DNA from: Sva-07 sp963747375
GTDB lineage: Bacteria > Actinomycetota > Acidimicrobiia > Acidimicrobiales > Ilumatobacteraceae
Assembly: GCA_963747375.1 (NCBI GenBank)
Contig: CAVVFL010000014.1
Location: 1 to 64,000 of the forward strand
Direction of reading: 5' to 3'
Length of the DNA stretch: 64,000 nt
Shown here: positions 19,636 to 30,100 of the stretch, piece by piece
How positions within the stretch are numbered: the first letter of the stretch is position 1
Layout: each line of letters begins with the position of its first letter
Made by a program: the position numbers and the translations under genes
The notes under the pieces: generated by a model
The model's database searches: none
What the model was told of the DNA's origin: nothing
The model's input: the letters and a program-made list of their open reading frames with translations, nothing else

Positions 19636-21552
19636 ATGACGCGACGTGCTCTGCTGATCGGAAGCGAGACCTACGGACTGCAGGGATGCAACGCAGACGT
19701 CGACCTGATGCAGGAGGTGCTGACCGCGCACGGCTTCGAGTCCGTCGACGTCCGGCGGGATCAGGCAGCGACGCGCGCCGGCATCTTCAGCGGGTTGGAC
19801 GCGCTCGTGGCGTCGATCACCGATCCTGGCGACGCAGTCCTCGTCTACTACTCGGGGCACGGCGCACGCCTGGCGCGACCGGACGCGGAGGCCCGCAAGG
19901 CGACACGCGAATCGGTCTCGTACCAGTTCATCGTGCCCTTCGACATGGACGAGAGCGAGCCGGGCGACTTCCGTGGCGTGCTCTCGGAGGAACTGACGTG
20001 GTATCAACGCCGGTTGACCGACGCGTTCGAGACGCTGGGTGCCGTGCCGAACGTGACGACGATCCTCGACTGCTGTCATTCCGGGTACATGGCTCGAGCG
20101 ATCGACACCCTGCCGAAGTCGGTCGACCTCGAAGCGAAGATGTTCCGCATGCGCGGCATCCGCGAACACCTCGCCCAACTTGCGGGCGACAAGGCGCTGC
20201 ACGGCCTCGTCACCAACCCCCATGCCGTGCGCCTGGTGGCCTGCCAGCCCGAGCAATCGGCATTCGAGTTCCCGTCCCCCCGGGGCGGCCGACACGGTGC
20301 CCTCACCGACGCGTTCGCCACCGTGCTCGAGGAAGTGGGCGCCACTGCGGTGCCGTGGGGAACCGTCGCCGAACTCGTGCGGCGACGCGTTCGCTCGCTC
20401 GTTGCCGAGCAACGACCCGACATCGAAGGGCCATCGGATCGGTTGCTGTTCTCGAGCGACTCGTTCCCGACCTCGAGCGCCCTCGCCCTGACGACGATCG
20501 ACGACGAGACCAGAATCGAAGCGGCGCCGATCCTCGGCATCGCCGTCGGCGACGAGTTCCGACTGGTCGCCCCCACCAGCGACACCGAGATCGCCACGGG
20601 CGTGGTCACGAAGATCGACGCGAGCGGGGCCGTCCTGGACATCTCGCCGGCCACCGCACGCGATGCCGTGCGGCAGGGGGCGCTCGCCGTACCCACGAGT
20701 CAGACTCAACCGAGAACGCCGGTCTTCCTCGACGTCGCGGACGACGAGGCCACGGGCCTTCGAACGCGACTTGTCGAGAGCACTCGGCTCGTTCAGTCCT
20801 CCACCGCGACCGGAGCGTTCGTCCACGTCACCCGCGGGCCGGACGGCCTCGTGCTCTGCGACGACACTGCCGAGCCCTGGCGGATCGCCCCATACCCGGA
20901 CGACGACGCAGGCGGCGAGCGCCTGTTCGACGACATCGAGGCCATCGCCGTTGGTCATCGCCTCCTCGACCTTCCCCAGAGTGAAGGATCGAATGCTCTC
21001 GGCGATGTCGTCACGATCGAGTTCGGCACCGTCGCCACCGCGAGCGACGACCATGCACGTACGCCACTGCCCGCTCGCGGCCGGCGACTCCAGGTCGGCA
21101 CCCGTATGTTCCTCACGTTGACGAACACCTCCACCGACCCACTCTTCGTGTGGGTGTTCGACGTCGGCGTCTCCGGTCGTTCCACGCTGCTCACCAACGC
21201 TGCGCCGAGCGGAACGAGGCTCGGCGCGTGCGGCGCGGAGGACGACACCACCGATCTGTGGGGTCCGGACGGCGAATCGTTGACCTGGCCCGCGGACGTT
21301 CCGAAGAGCGCCGGGATGGCCGCACAACCTGGACGATGGGAACGATTCGTGATCCTCGTCGCCGACCAACGCGCCGACCTGTCGAGCTTGTCGAGCCGCG
21401 TGACCGGCAGCCGCGGAGCGCCGTCATCGGCCTTGCAGGCACTCGTCGACGAGGCTCGAACCGGACGCCGCGAGGTCGCGCCTTCACAGCCCGACGCGCC
21501 GGCGCTGAGGTACCGGATCGACACGATCGAGTTCATGCTCGATCCCGTCTGA
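19636..21552 (+). CDS. Caspase-like peptidase (C14) with C-terminal DUF4384-like region
   Basis: 638 residues. The N-terminal caspase-like domain starts RALLIGSETYGLQGCNADV, with catalytic His75 in VYYSGHGARL and Cys147 in TTILDCCHSGYM (C146/C147). Unlike in a minimal metacaspase, about 380 residues follow: small beta barrels (GIAVGDEFRLVAPTSDTEIA) and a DUF4384-like beta domain (RMFLTLTNTSTDPLFVWVFD). The protein should cleave after basic or acidic residues once activated. It is cytosolic. It stands alone on the plus strand, divergent from the lipase and convergent with the first CHAT gene (17-nt gap). Confidence 0.9.
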   Translation: MTRRALLIGSETYGLQGCNADVDLMQEVLTAHGFESVDVRRDQAATRAGIFSGLDALVASITDPGDAVLVYYSGHGARLARPDAEARKATRESVSYQFIVPFDMDESEPGDFRGVLSEELTWYQRRLTDAFETLGAVPNVTTILDCCHSGYMARAIDTLPKSVDLEAKMFRMRGIREHLAQLAGDKALHGLVTNPHAVRLVACQPEQSAFEFPSPRGGRHGALTDAFATVLEEVGATAVPWGTVAELVRRRVRSLVAEQRPDIEGPSDRLLFSSDSFPTSSALALTTIDDETRIEAAPILGIAVGDEFRLVAPTSDTEIATGVVTKIDASGAVLDISPATARDAVRQGALAVPTSQTQPRTPVFLDVADDEATGLRTRLVESTRLVQSSTATGAFVHVTRGPDGLVLCDDTAEPWRIAPYPDDDAGGERLFDDIEAIAVGHRLLDLPQSEGSNALGDVVTIEFGTVATASDDHARTPLPARGRRLQVGTRMFLTLTNTSTDPLFVWVFDVGVSGRSTLLTNAAPSGTRLGACGAEDDTTDLWGPDGESLTWPADVPKSAGMAAQPGRWERFVILVADQRADLSSLSSRVTGSRGAPSSALQALVDEARTGRREVAPSQPDAPALRYRIDTIEFMLDPV

Positions 21553-21569
21553 TCCGGCCCATCTCCACC

Positions 21570-22727
21570 TCAGGCCGCCGTCGCCAGGTCACGGCGTCGA
21601 GCGGTGCCCGCGTCACCGAAGAACACCGCCCCGAGTCCGGTCAGGTCGGCATCGCTCTCGTACCGGGCGATGGCGTCGTCGCGCGCCACCTGCACGGCTC
21701 GACCCACATTTCGCTCATGCAACATCGTCGAATAGAACGCCCGGCTGAACGCTGCCGCGGATGCGTCGTCGACCAGGAAGTAGTTGCCGAGATACGCCTC
21801 GACCCCTCGGCCCAGGAACGCCGCTGCCAGCCCATTGCTGCGCCGGCGATTCGACACGATGCGCACCCCTCCAGCAGCGCGAGCCGATTCGCAACTCCCG
21901 TTGAAGACCACGAACGGCGGACGACTCCATCGAAGATCCATCACCTGCTCGTCACGGAATGGTCCGTCGGCGAGCAGCACCGCGCTGTCGCCCGGCTGCG
22001 CCGTGTCGAAGGATCCATGGCCCGCGAAGTGGATGATGTCGTAGTCGTGCCCCTCGACGGCGGCCGCAAGACCGGCGCTCGTCGCTCGACGACGTGCAAG
22101 TGTCGTCACCTCGATGTCGAGGTCCGGTGAGGACTCTCGCAACCCGTGGATCATCTCGAGCACGTTGTCGCTCGAAGCGAGATCTTCCGTGGGGTTCTCG
22201 ACCGCAAGGATGCGAACGGTCGGATCCTCGCTGGTGGGATCACGCCCCGGCGGGGTGAAGAGCCGCGTCGTGATGATCCGCCCGAACGGCTCGCTCACGA
22301 GCAAGCGGTCCGCGTCGTCGAGCATCATCTCCCAAGGGAGGTGCAGGATCGTCTCGTCGACGACCAGCAGCAGTGCGGTTCGATCGAGATCGCGGAGCAA
22401 CTCACGGCCCTCGGCACCCAGGAACACATCGCGAAGCGTCGACCCGATCTCGTCGGCCGCCGAACGCGCCGTCCGTCGTGTCAGGCCGACGCCCCCGCTC
22501 CATCGGCGGAGGCCGTCGATGCCCTCGAGCAACCGATGCTCGTCGTCACGGCTGAGGGTCGCGTTGCGCTGCCAGGCAATCGGCGTTCCCTCGACATGCA
22601 GGCCGACGAGGAACTGCAACGGATCGCGGCCCCGCGGCAGCGCTCTCGTGTACCTGCTGACCTGCAGTTGCACGACCCGCGGTTGGTTGGCCGCTCCCCC
22701 GCCGTGACGACCCTCGTTCAGCATCAT
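21570..22727 (-). CDS. CHAT-domain peptidase 1
   Basis: 385 residues. The C-terminal CHAT (caspase HetF associated with TPRs) domain has catalytic His237 in DIIHFAGHGSF and Cys279 in VVFNGSCESARAAGG. The conserved prologue LLLVVDETILHLPWEMMLDD marks the start of the CHAT fold. The N-terminal about 110 residues (VVQLQVSRYTRALPRG) form a beta-rich module with no TPRs. CHAT proteases are activated in bacterial immune complexes such as Craspase, or by sensor partners. It lies 14 nt upstream of nothing else on its strand except the metacaspase gene before it, with which it forms a probable operon. Confidence 0.9.
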   Translation of the reverse strand: MMLNEGRHGGGAANQPRVVQLQVSRYTRALPRGRDPLQFLVGLHVEGTPIAWQRNATLSRDDEHRLLEGIDGLRRWSGGVGLTRRTARSAADEIGSTLRDVFLGAEGRELLRDLDRTALLLVVDETILHLPWEMMLDDADRLLVSEPFGRIITTRLFTPPGRDPTSEDPTVRILAVENPTEDLASSDNVLEMIHGLRESSPDLDIEVTTLARRRATSAGLAAAVEGHDYDIIHFAGHGSFDTAQPGDSAVLLADGPFRDEQVMDLRWSRPPFVVFNGSCESARAAGGVRIVSNRRRSNGLAAAFLGRGVEAYLGNYFLVDDASAAAFSRAFYSTMLHERNVGRAVQVARDDAIARYESDADLTGLGAVFFGDAGTARRRDLATAA

Positions 22728-22741
22728 GACGATCTACTCGC

Positions 22742-23539
22742 TCACGTGAACAGGGTCCGCCGTTTGTTGCTCTTGGTGCCCTCGACCTGCGGTTCCTGAT
22801 CGAAGCCTTCGGCTTCGAGGCGAACCACCAGACGGTCCCAGAGCTCCTGGTACGACAACTTGTAGTTCGCCTCCTTGATGATCTCGAGGGCGAAGTAGGT
22901 CATCGCTCCGTGGTACTCGTTGCCGAACCGGGCGTCGTAGGAGTACTGGTTGTCACGACATCCCGACACCAGCAGCTCGCGCATCTTGCTCTCGGGGTAC
23001 TTCTCGGCAGCACGCGGCACCGCTCGTTGACGCACGCCCGCGATCTCCCGCCGCCCGATCTCCGACGGGTTGACGAAGCGTGGCCTCCGGTCGTCGGGGG
23101 TCTCGATCATCTCTCCACGAGTGACCGACCCCGAGAAGCACGAGTCGCTGATCACCGTCAGGCGAACTCCCTTCGGAAGTGCTGCGAACCGACGGCGGAG
23201 TTCGTCGTCGATGATCAGATTCTTCTTCATGTCGTACGGGCAGAGCGCCTCGTCGTACCGCGTCTCGTCACCGTCGTCGTCCGCGACGTACGTGCCGTGG
23301 GAGCTGTTGGTGAACACGAGGACGTCGCCGGGCTGGGCGTCGGCGATCAGCCGATCGAGGCGATTCAGGATTCTTCGTTTGGTCGCATTCGCGTCCAACA
23401 GCAATGTGACGCGCTTCGGATCGAATCCGTAGTGCTCGACGAGCAACGCCGCCCAGCTCTTCGCGTCGTTGACGCAGCCCTTGAGGTCGGACCCGCGGAC
23501 GGGGTAGTCGTTGACACCGACACACAGTGCGCTCTTCAT
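22742..23539 (-). CDS. Metacaspase-like peptidase (C14)
   Basis: 265 residues, essentially only the p20/p10 caspase fold. The start KSALCVGVNDYPV continues to GCVNDAKSWAALLVEHYGFD, with catalytic His81 in VFTNSSHGTYV and Cys134 in TVISDSCFSGSVT. It includes the DDDGDETRYDEALCPYD segment seen in type I metacaspases, which provides calcium and specificity-pocket acids. The C-terminus ends with QEPQVEGTKSNKRRTLF. It precedes the first CHAT gene in the same orientation (14-nt gap) and is divergent from the phosphorylase-fold gene. Confidence 0.92.
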   Translation of the reverse strand: MKSALCVGVNDYPVRGSDLKGCVNDAKSWAALLVEHYGFDPKRVTLLLDANATKRRILNRLDRLIADAQPGDVLVFTNSSHGTYVADDDGDETRYDEALCPYDMKKNLIIDDELRRRFAALPKGVRLTVISDSCFSGSVTRGEMIETPDDRRPRFVNPSEIGRREIAGVRQRAVPRAAEKYPESKMRELLVSGCRDNQYSYDARFGNEYHGAMTYFALEIIKEANYKLSYQELWDRLVVRLEAEGFDQEPQVEGTKSNKRRTLFT

Positions 23540-23646
23540 GCGGCCTCCCGAACCTCGCCGGAGTGCCCGCCCGTGCGGGACGTTACTCCGTTCGATCTAG
23601 GATCGGAAGAGCCAACTTCGCGGGCCCGAACGAACGGAGTGTCACG

Positions 23647-24801
23647 ATGACCACCGACCCCGTGGGAGTCGACCTGGCCCGGCGCATCTACGACTACGGC
23701 TTGACCGCCGACGACTTCGGTCCTCGGCGCCACGGTCGTGCCGCCACGTCGAAGTCGCGAGCACCACTCGCAATCGACTGGCCAACCGGGCTCGAGCCGG
23801 TGCCGCACGAGCTGCCTTCGGAGCCCGACGAAACCGACGCCCTTCCTCGTGCCGACGTGCTCGTCATCACGTGGACCGCTGCCGAACTCCTCGCCCTGGC
23901 CGACGTGTTGACACCCGGCGTGAACCCGCGGACACGGTGGTACCGATACACCCGAAGTTTCGACGACTACCTTCCCGAGATCCGCGGCGGCGCCCCGGCC
24001 CGCCAAGCTCGCCGACTGGGGTCGTACTACCCGACCCGGATCGGCACGAAGTCGGTGTTGTGCGTCAAGTCCGAACTCCACCTCAACCAGGACGGTGTCA
24101 CCACGGGAGCCGGCACTGCCACATTGCCCGTCGCCCGGTTCATCGAGCAGATGTACGACGAGGTCAAGCCGAAGCTGGTCATCACCGTCGGTACCGCCGG
24201 CGGCACGCTCCCTCAGGCTGAACTCGGCGATGTGATGATCACCCGAGCGGTCAAGTTCCGCTGCACGAAGGAGTTCCGCAACGAGCCGTTCCACGATCGT
24301 GCGTACCGTTCGACGGCCAGCATCCGCCGCAAGCATCTCGACACCGCGCTCCGCCTCATGCGCACCCACGCGGACCGGCTGACCGAGCCCGACTTCGGCC
24401 CACCGACGGAGTTCTACGACTTCCCGGGACCCAACCTGCCGGGCCACGTCAACACCCCCTCCATCCTGGTCGAGGGCACGGACTTCCCTCGCGGACTCCC
24501 GATGCTCACCACGGACTACTTCGAGTTCGGGACGTCGACGAATGGCCTCGACCAGATCGGCTGCGGCGTGGAGATGGGAGACGCGGCATTCGGTCTCGTC
24601 GCCGAACGACGTGGTCCGACGAGTCCGAAGTGGCTCGTCATCCGCAACGCGTCCGACCCGCGCATCAACGGCAACCTGCCACAGGGCCCACCGTCGAGTC
24701 TGGACATGCAAGCGCATTGGGCGGTGTGGTACTACGAAGCCTTCGGCTACTGGACCAGCGTCAACAGCGCCATCGCCACCTGGTCGCAGATCGCCCCCTG
24801 A
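23647..24801 (+). CDS. Nucleoside-phosphorylase-fold (PNP/UDP) protein
   Basis: 384 residues. The central fold matches the PNP/UDP superfamily: VLVITWTAAELLAL as first strand, LVITVGTAGGTLPQAELGDV (phosphate-loop and GDV motifs), VKFRCTKEF, and the EMGD element in IGCGVEMGDAAFGLVAE followed by LVIRNASDPR. Family members cleave the glycosidic bond of nucleosides or nucleotides. A PNP-like domain next to caspase and CHAT genes is a known effector arrangement in conflict systems, where some homologues destroy ATP or NAD precursors. Start ATG 23647 has CGGAGTG upstream. A metabolic role remains possible. Confidence 0.82.
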   Translation: MTTDPVGVDLARRIYDYGLTADDFGPRRHGRAATSKSRAPLAIDWPTGLEPVPHELPSEPDETDALPRADVLVITWTAAELLALADVLTPGVNPRTRWYRYTRSFDDYLPEIRGGAPARQARRLGSYYPTRIGTKSVLCVKSELHLNQDGVTTGAGTATLPVARFIEQMYDEVKPKLVITVGTAGGTLPQAELGDVMITRAVKFRCTKEFRNEPFHDRAYRSTASIRRKHLDTALRLMRTHADRLTEPDFGPPTEFYDFPGPNLPGHVNTPSILVEGTDFPRGLPMLTTDYFEFGTSTNGLDQIGCGVEMGDAAFGLVAERRGPTSPKWLVIRNASDPRINGNLPQGPPSSLDMQAHWAVWYYEAFGYWTSVNSAIATWSQIAP

Positions 24802-24869
24802 AATCTTGACTGTCCCTTGACACGAGGACGGTCTACGATCGTCGAGCGGGCGGCGACTGGGGTCAGTGC

Positions 24870-26075
24870 ATGCCAACGTACGAGTGCGAAGCGTTTCGAG
24901 TGTCGTTCGCTCACGCGGATGCCGCCTACAACGTCACAGCGATTGCGGCCAACGGCGCGGAGACGACTGCACCGTTTCAGCTGCCGATGTCCTCGGATGA
25001 ACTCGAGACGATCGTGGTCGACCTCGGCGTCGCTCGTGAAGTCGCCCCCGACAATGCCGACGTCCTGCAGCAGAACGCCGAGCAGCTCGGCACGGCGCTC
25101 TTCGCGGCACTGTTCGACGGCCCGGTCGGAGAGAGCTACCTCGAGGCGCAGCGAGACGCTGCGACTCGCAACCGTGGCGTTCGCCTCACGCTGTCGTTGG
25201 CTGAAACACCCGAGCTGCTGGATGTCCCGTGGGAGCTGCTGTACCGACGACCCAAGTTCATCGCGAGTCAGCGCCACTCCCCCGTCGTCCGATTCCTCGA
25301 TGTGGGCGACCTTCCATCGCCATTCGACATCGAGGGTCCCGTGCGGATCCTCGGCGTCGTCGCCAGCCCGAACGGTCTGCCACCGCTGGCCGTCGACGAC
25401 GAACGTCGGCGAGTGGAAGCGGCGCTCGTCGTCATGGTCGAGCGTGGTCTCGTCGAGCTCGAGTGGTGCGATCCGGCGAGCAAGGAGTCGCTGTTCGACT
25501 GCCTCGCCAACGGAACGTTCCACATCGTGCACTTCATCGGTCACAGTGACTTCACAGAGGACGGCGATGGCACGGTCTACCTCGTCGACGCCGATGGCCA
25601 ACCGGAGCGGGTGACCGAATCGTTGCTGAGCATGCTGCTCGGCGATCAGACCTCGCTGCGACTCGTTGTACTCAACTCGTGCAAGGGTGCGCGCACGACA
25701 CTGATCGATCCGTACGGCGGGATCGCGACGACCTTGGTCGCCATGGGCGTCCCCGCCGTCGTGGCGATGCAGTTCAGCATCAGCGACGAAGCGGCGATCG
25801 TGTTCGCCGAGGAACTCTTCACCTCGTTGATCGGCCGCCAGTATCCCATCGATGCAGCCGTCGCCGAGGCGCGCAAGGCGGTGTTCATGAAAGTCAGCGA
25901 GGTGGAGTGGGCCACCCCGGTGTTGTTCCTCCGAACCGACGACGGGTTGCTGTTCAACTTCACTGCGGCGCCAACGCAAATGCCGCTGGTCAAACCGCCG
26001 GAACGGATCGTCATCGATGCGAAACCACCGACGCCGCGAACGACGCCGGCAGGCGCGGTGGCTACGAGGCCGTGA
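24870..26075 (+). CDS. CHAT-domain peptidase 2
   Basis: 401 residues. The CHAT domain begins around residue 110 (ETPELLDVPWELLYRR), with catalytic His225 in HIVHFIGHSDF and Cys271 in VVLNSCKGARTT, and ends with GVPAVVAMQFSISDEAAIVF. The N-terminal about 100 residues (FRVSFAHADAAYNVTA, GTALFAALFDGPVGESYLEA) match the beta-rich module that precedes CHAT in many actinobacterial proteins. A Pro/Thr-rich tail follows the domain. It lies 68 nt after the phosphorylase-fold gene in the same orientation, a likely operon. Confidence 0.92.
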   Translation: MPTYECEAFRVSFAHADAAYNVTAIAANGAETTAPFQLPMSSDELETIVVDLGVAREVAPDNADVLQQNAEQLGTALFAALFDGPVGESYLEAQRDAATRNRGVRLTLSLAETPELLDVPWELLYRRPKFIASQRHSPVVRFLDVGDLPSPFDIEGPVRILGVVASPNGLPPLAVDDERRRVEAALVVMVERGLVELEWCDPASKESLFDCLANGTFHIVHFIGHSDFTEDGDGTVYLVDADGQPERVTESLLSMLLGDQTSLRLVVLNSCKGARTTLIDPYGGIATTLVAMGVPAVVAMQFSISDEAAIVFAEELFTSLIGRQYPIDAAVAEARKAVFMKVSEVEWATPVLFLRTDDGLLFNFTAAPTQMPLVKPPERIVIDAKPPTPRTTPAGAVATRP

Positions 26076-26238
26076 CGCCGTGCTCCCAGCGCCCGACCTC
26101 GTCCGCCACCAGCGTGAGAAGCTCGTCGACCGAGGCCACGACGCGCAGGTTGCTGCGTCCGTCGACATCGCTCAGCACGCGCGCCCGTACCCCGTCGTCG
26201 TCCCGCCACAGCGAGATGTGGATCACCAACGAGTCCAT
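26062..26238 (-). CDS. Small hypothetical protein
   Basis: 58 residues (SLVIHISLWRDDDGVRARVL ... ASVDELLTLVADEVGRWE). The pattern, a beta hairpin followed by one helix, recurs in short actinobacterial ORFs near regulators and CHAT genes. ATG 26238 is preceded by GGGGGTG. Its 3' end overlaps the CHAT stop by 14 nt on the opposite strand, and it is divergent from the BTAD regulator. Function unknown. Confidence 0.55.
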   Translation of the reverse strand: MDSLVIHISLWRDDDGVRARVLSDVDGRSNLRVVASVDELLTLVADEVGRWEHGVTAS

Positions 26239-26336
26239 GACACCCCCGTACCCGTTCGAGTCCCCGGTGTTCCTCACCGCTGTGCCCCAGCCGTTGCATC
26301 GGTGTCGCGTCCGCATGGCGACGGGAAGGTACCGAG

Positions 26337-27098
26337 ATGACTCGGGTGATCGTGCGTCGGGATCCCACCAATCCTGACGAGATCAGAATCTCGAAGCCGC
26401 TCGTTCGGCTGTCGGTGATGAGCGGGTTCCAGTTCTGCATCGACGATTCCACGCTGTTCCTCTCCGCGAACGCGGAACGAGTGCTGGCATTCCTCGCGGT
26501 GCGACAGCGACCGCAGTTGCGCTCGACGGTGGCCACGACGTTGTGGATGGACACCACCGGCGATCGAGCGTCCGCGAACCTGCGAACAGCGCTCTGGCGA
26601 GCCCGCCAGTCCCTCGGCGACCTGCTGTCGCTCGACGGCAGCTACCTCGCCCTGTCGCCGGACATCCAGGTCGACCTGACCGATCTCGTCGTGCGGGCCC
26701 GCCGACTGATCGTCGCCGACAGCCCGCTCGATCCCGCGGACGGCGTTCTCGGTGGCCTCGGAGGTGACTTGCTCCCGGGGTGGGACGAGGAATGGCTCAC
26801 GTTCGAACGCGAACGTCTTCGCCAGCTGCGCGTCCACGCGCTCGAATCGCTCTGCCTGAAGCTGTCGGCTGCAGGCCGACCCGGCGAGGCGATCGACGTC
26901 GGGCTCGCGGCGGTGGAGGCAGAGCCGCTCCGCGAGAGCGCACAGCGCGCCCTCGTGGCCGCTCACCTCGCCGAGGGCAACATCAGCGAGGCCCGCCGGC
27001 AGTACACCTTCTATGCCGATCTGCTCCGCGACGCGCTGGGCATCGAGCCGTCCGAGCACCTCCGCTCCATGGTGAGTCTCACCATCCTGCGCCACTGA
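26337..27098 (+). CDS. BTAD-domain (SARP-like) transcriptional regulator
   Basis: 253 residues. The N-terminal part (VRLSVMSGFQFCIDDSTLFL, RVLAFLAVRQRPQLRSTVA, NLRTALWRARQSLGDLLSLD) is the winged helix of OmpR/SARP type. The C-terminal about 120 residues (DEEWLTFERERLRQLRVHAL, DLLRDALGIEPSEHLRSMV) are the BTAD helical domain. SARP regulators activate neighbouring secondary-metabolite or effector genes. It lies between the CHAT island and the convergent 3' end of the injection-system operon (3-nt gap) and is the only dedicated regulator seen for this region, so it may control either set. Confidence 0.88.
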   Translation: MTRVIVRRDPTNPDEIRISKPLVRLSVMSGFQFCIDDSTLFLSANAERVLAFLAVRQRPQLRSTVATTLWMDTTGDRASANLRTALWRARQSLGDLLSLDGSYLALSPDIQVDLTDLVVRARRLIVADSPLDPADGVLGGLGGDLLPGWDEEWLTFERERLRQLRVHALESLCLKLSAAGRPGEAIDVGLAAVEAEPLRESAQRALVAAHLAEGNISEARRQYTFYADLLRDALGIEPSEHLRSMVSLTILRH

Positions 27099-27101
27099 GG
27101 A

Positions 27102-30100
27102 TCACCCGACCTCGAACTCGCGCATCGCCGCGTTCGGATGTCGGACGCAGAAGTCGTGAGCACCGTGGAGCGACGTGATGCCCTCGGTCGCCGCAGTCGG
27201 ATCGAGCGGGTCGGCGGGCGTGTCGGCCACGGCGAGCACGAACACCCGTGATCCGGAGGCTCGGGCGGGGACATCCCAGGTCAGTGCCGCCACGCCGCTG
27301 CTGCCTGCCGTGCGTGGTTCGCTCACCGTCACCCCGACCTCGACGATCGCGAACGGTGTCGGAGTGACTTCGAAGATCCGGTGCCGTACGGCCGCAACGT
27401 CGACGTTGCCCGTGTTGGCCGATCGGAGGTACAGACGGTTGGTCGTCGACGGTGCGAGCGCGTCCACGCCTCGCGCCGCACCGACGGCGAACAACGCGTC
27501 ACGAACCACGCCGGCGGCGACTTCGGCTCCCGGCACAACGACGAGATCACCGAGTCCGAACCCGCCGGTCACCACCCGGGAAGCAACGGCCTCGGTCGGG
27601 GTACGGCGAACGGCGAGGCCGTGCCGTCGCCGCTCCGCCACCACGCCGATTCCGGCCTCCCGACACTGTCGATTGATCGCCGCTCGCACCTGGCGCGCCG
27701 TCGCCGCGCCCAACGACGGGATCTCCTTGGTCGTCACGGGAAACTGGATGAGCGCGTCGACGACCACCACGCAGACAAGTGCTCGCGGATTGCCTGCGTT
27801 GGGTGTGAGGTTGAACGGTCCTCGATTGGCGAACGGGGTCACGAAGGATTGGTTCGCGGCAGCAGAGCGTGTGACTCCCGTTGCGAGGCCGAGCCGACCA
27901 GCGGCGGTGCTCCCTGCAGCAAACGTCAACTGGGCACCGCCGAGTGGCGTCACCGCGAGCGCGTCCTGGAATCCGCTGTCGTAGGCGCGGCCGTCGGATC
28001 GCACGGGAATGCCGACATCGATCATCGAACGGTTGATCACCGCGGCCACCTCGTCGGCGAAGGCACGGCCGATGTTCCGGATCGCCGGGTCGTCGACCGC
28101 GAACGTGACGGTCACGTTGTGCGTCACCCGCAGCCGGAATGCCCGTGTCGCCGGCGTGAGGTCGTAGGGCCCCGCGATCGGGAACTCGAGTCGTTGGATC
28201 GGTGCACCGGCGACGCTGATCCCGAACGGCGCTGCGCCGTTGGCGGCGTTGCCCGATCCGCTGGCGGCAGCCACCGTGAACCCGGCACCGGTGACCGATC
28301 GGAGCACGATCCGATCGTCGTCGTCGCCGCTGACGATGTCGCATTCCCGATACGCCGCTTTGGCTTCGCTGTGGATGAGGTCGAAGACGTTGTCCGCACC
28401 GGGCGCGAGCGGGTCCTCGTCACAGCGCACCAGTGCGAGCAACCCGATGCGACGGTGAGGTCGCAGCGCCTCGGGCTCCCACGTGAACGCCGGACCCTGG
28501 CCGAAGACGACAGCTCGCGGGTAGCCGGGCGCCACGATGTGATGATCCATCGCGTGCAGGTCGGCCGGCGCCAACTCACCGATCGCAGTCCAGCCCCCGA
28601 AGACCGCGCCGGCCACCAGCGGGCCCGCGGCGAGGGCATCCCACAGACCTGCGGGGAGCATCGGTGGGCCGTCGTCGGCCGGCGACCACAGCAACGCAGC
28701 GTGGGCCGTCGACGTGGGAAAGGCGCCACGATTGTTGATCTGGACGGCGATGAACGCCGGACCGGCCCTGACCGGCTCGTTGCGGACGTCCTCGTCGAAC
28801 TCCACGCCGTCGAGCACCAGTCCGCGGCGAGGGTCGATCGTGGTCTGCTTGATGTCGGGGGATTCATCGAGCGCAACCGATCTCGGAACGAGCGCATCGA
28901 CCGCGGGACCGGGAACTGGTTGGTTCCACCCGTCGTCGAGTGAGGTGGTGCGAACGTGCAACCGCACCCCTTTCACCGGCTCGTTGCCGACGTGACGTTC
29001 GTACACGCCCCGTCCCCACAGCCCCGCCCGGAGCAGACGCTGCCGGGGCTCGAACGCCAAGTCGGTCACGCGGGCGTTCGGCAGACCCTCGTTGAACGCC
29101 CTCCACGACGTGCCCCCGTCGTCGCTGAACCAGACCCCGAGGTCCGTACCGGCGTAGACGCGGTCGGGATCCGACGGATCGAACTCGACGGCGCGTACAC
29201 CGACTCGGTCTCCGTTGGCGTCGTGGATGTCGTCACCGATCGGCAGCCACGACCTGCCGTCGTCGATCGTGCGGAACAGGAACGACAACGGAGCGACGAA
29301 CGCTCCCTGGGCGTACACGCCGACGACGACCGTGGTCGGCGTCCGAGGGTGAACGGCGATGGCATCGACGGCTCCGAACACGTCGAGGGTGGGCAACGGC
29401 GTCACCTGCGTCCAGACATCACCACCGTCGCTCGAGCGGTACATCCGCCCCGCGCCATCACCCGCCCACGCGATCTGCGGATCGCTCGGGGAGAACGCGA
29501 CCTCGGCGACCGCACCCTCGTTGCTCGTCGCCCAGTCGTTGGCGTGGCTCGGATTGAGGTCGAGATCACAGCGAACCCGAACGTTGGCCGGTGCGGCAGC
29601 GAGCTGAGAGCGGAACGCGTGAACCATCTCGACGGAGGTCACATCGACGACATCGGCCGTGCCGAGGGCAGCGGCTGTCATGGGAAGGTTGGCCGTCTGG
29701 ACCCCGGTGGTCCGCTCGCGAATCCTGATGCCCTGGGTCGGGGGCGACGGGAAGAAGAACGTACGTCGTTGGTTGATCGAGAACGACCTCGCCGGAGAGC
29801 GAGGCTGCGTCGTGAAGTTCGAAGCCCCGGTGCCGAGGACGTCTGCGACGCCGGTTGGCGCCGTCGCGGTCAACCGCACGCCCCAGTCCAGATCGTTCGT
29901 GGCCACGAGGATGTCGTCGGCACCGAGCGCACGGCGCAGGCGGGCGGCGAATCCCTCCGGGCCGAGCATGGAGTCGGCGGCGAAGTCGATGTGTCGTGCC
30001 GGACGCCCGTTGCGCGTCACCGTCAGACGCGTCCCGCTGAAGTCCGTCGGATTGGGCAGGTCGACGAACGCAACGGCGGGCAGCGCTCCCCCGCCGAACG

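Noticed and set aside
19534..21369. Minus-strand open frame of 611 codons
   Set aside because: Shadow of the caspase-like gene; no motifs or ribosome site.
24802..24869. Promoter with TTGACA and TACGAT before the second CHAT gene
   Set aside because: Spacing is only 11 nt from the nearer TTGACA and 22 nt from the upstream TTGACT; the gene is more likely read from the phosphorylase-fold gene.
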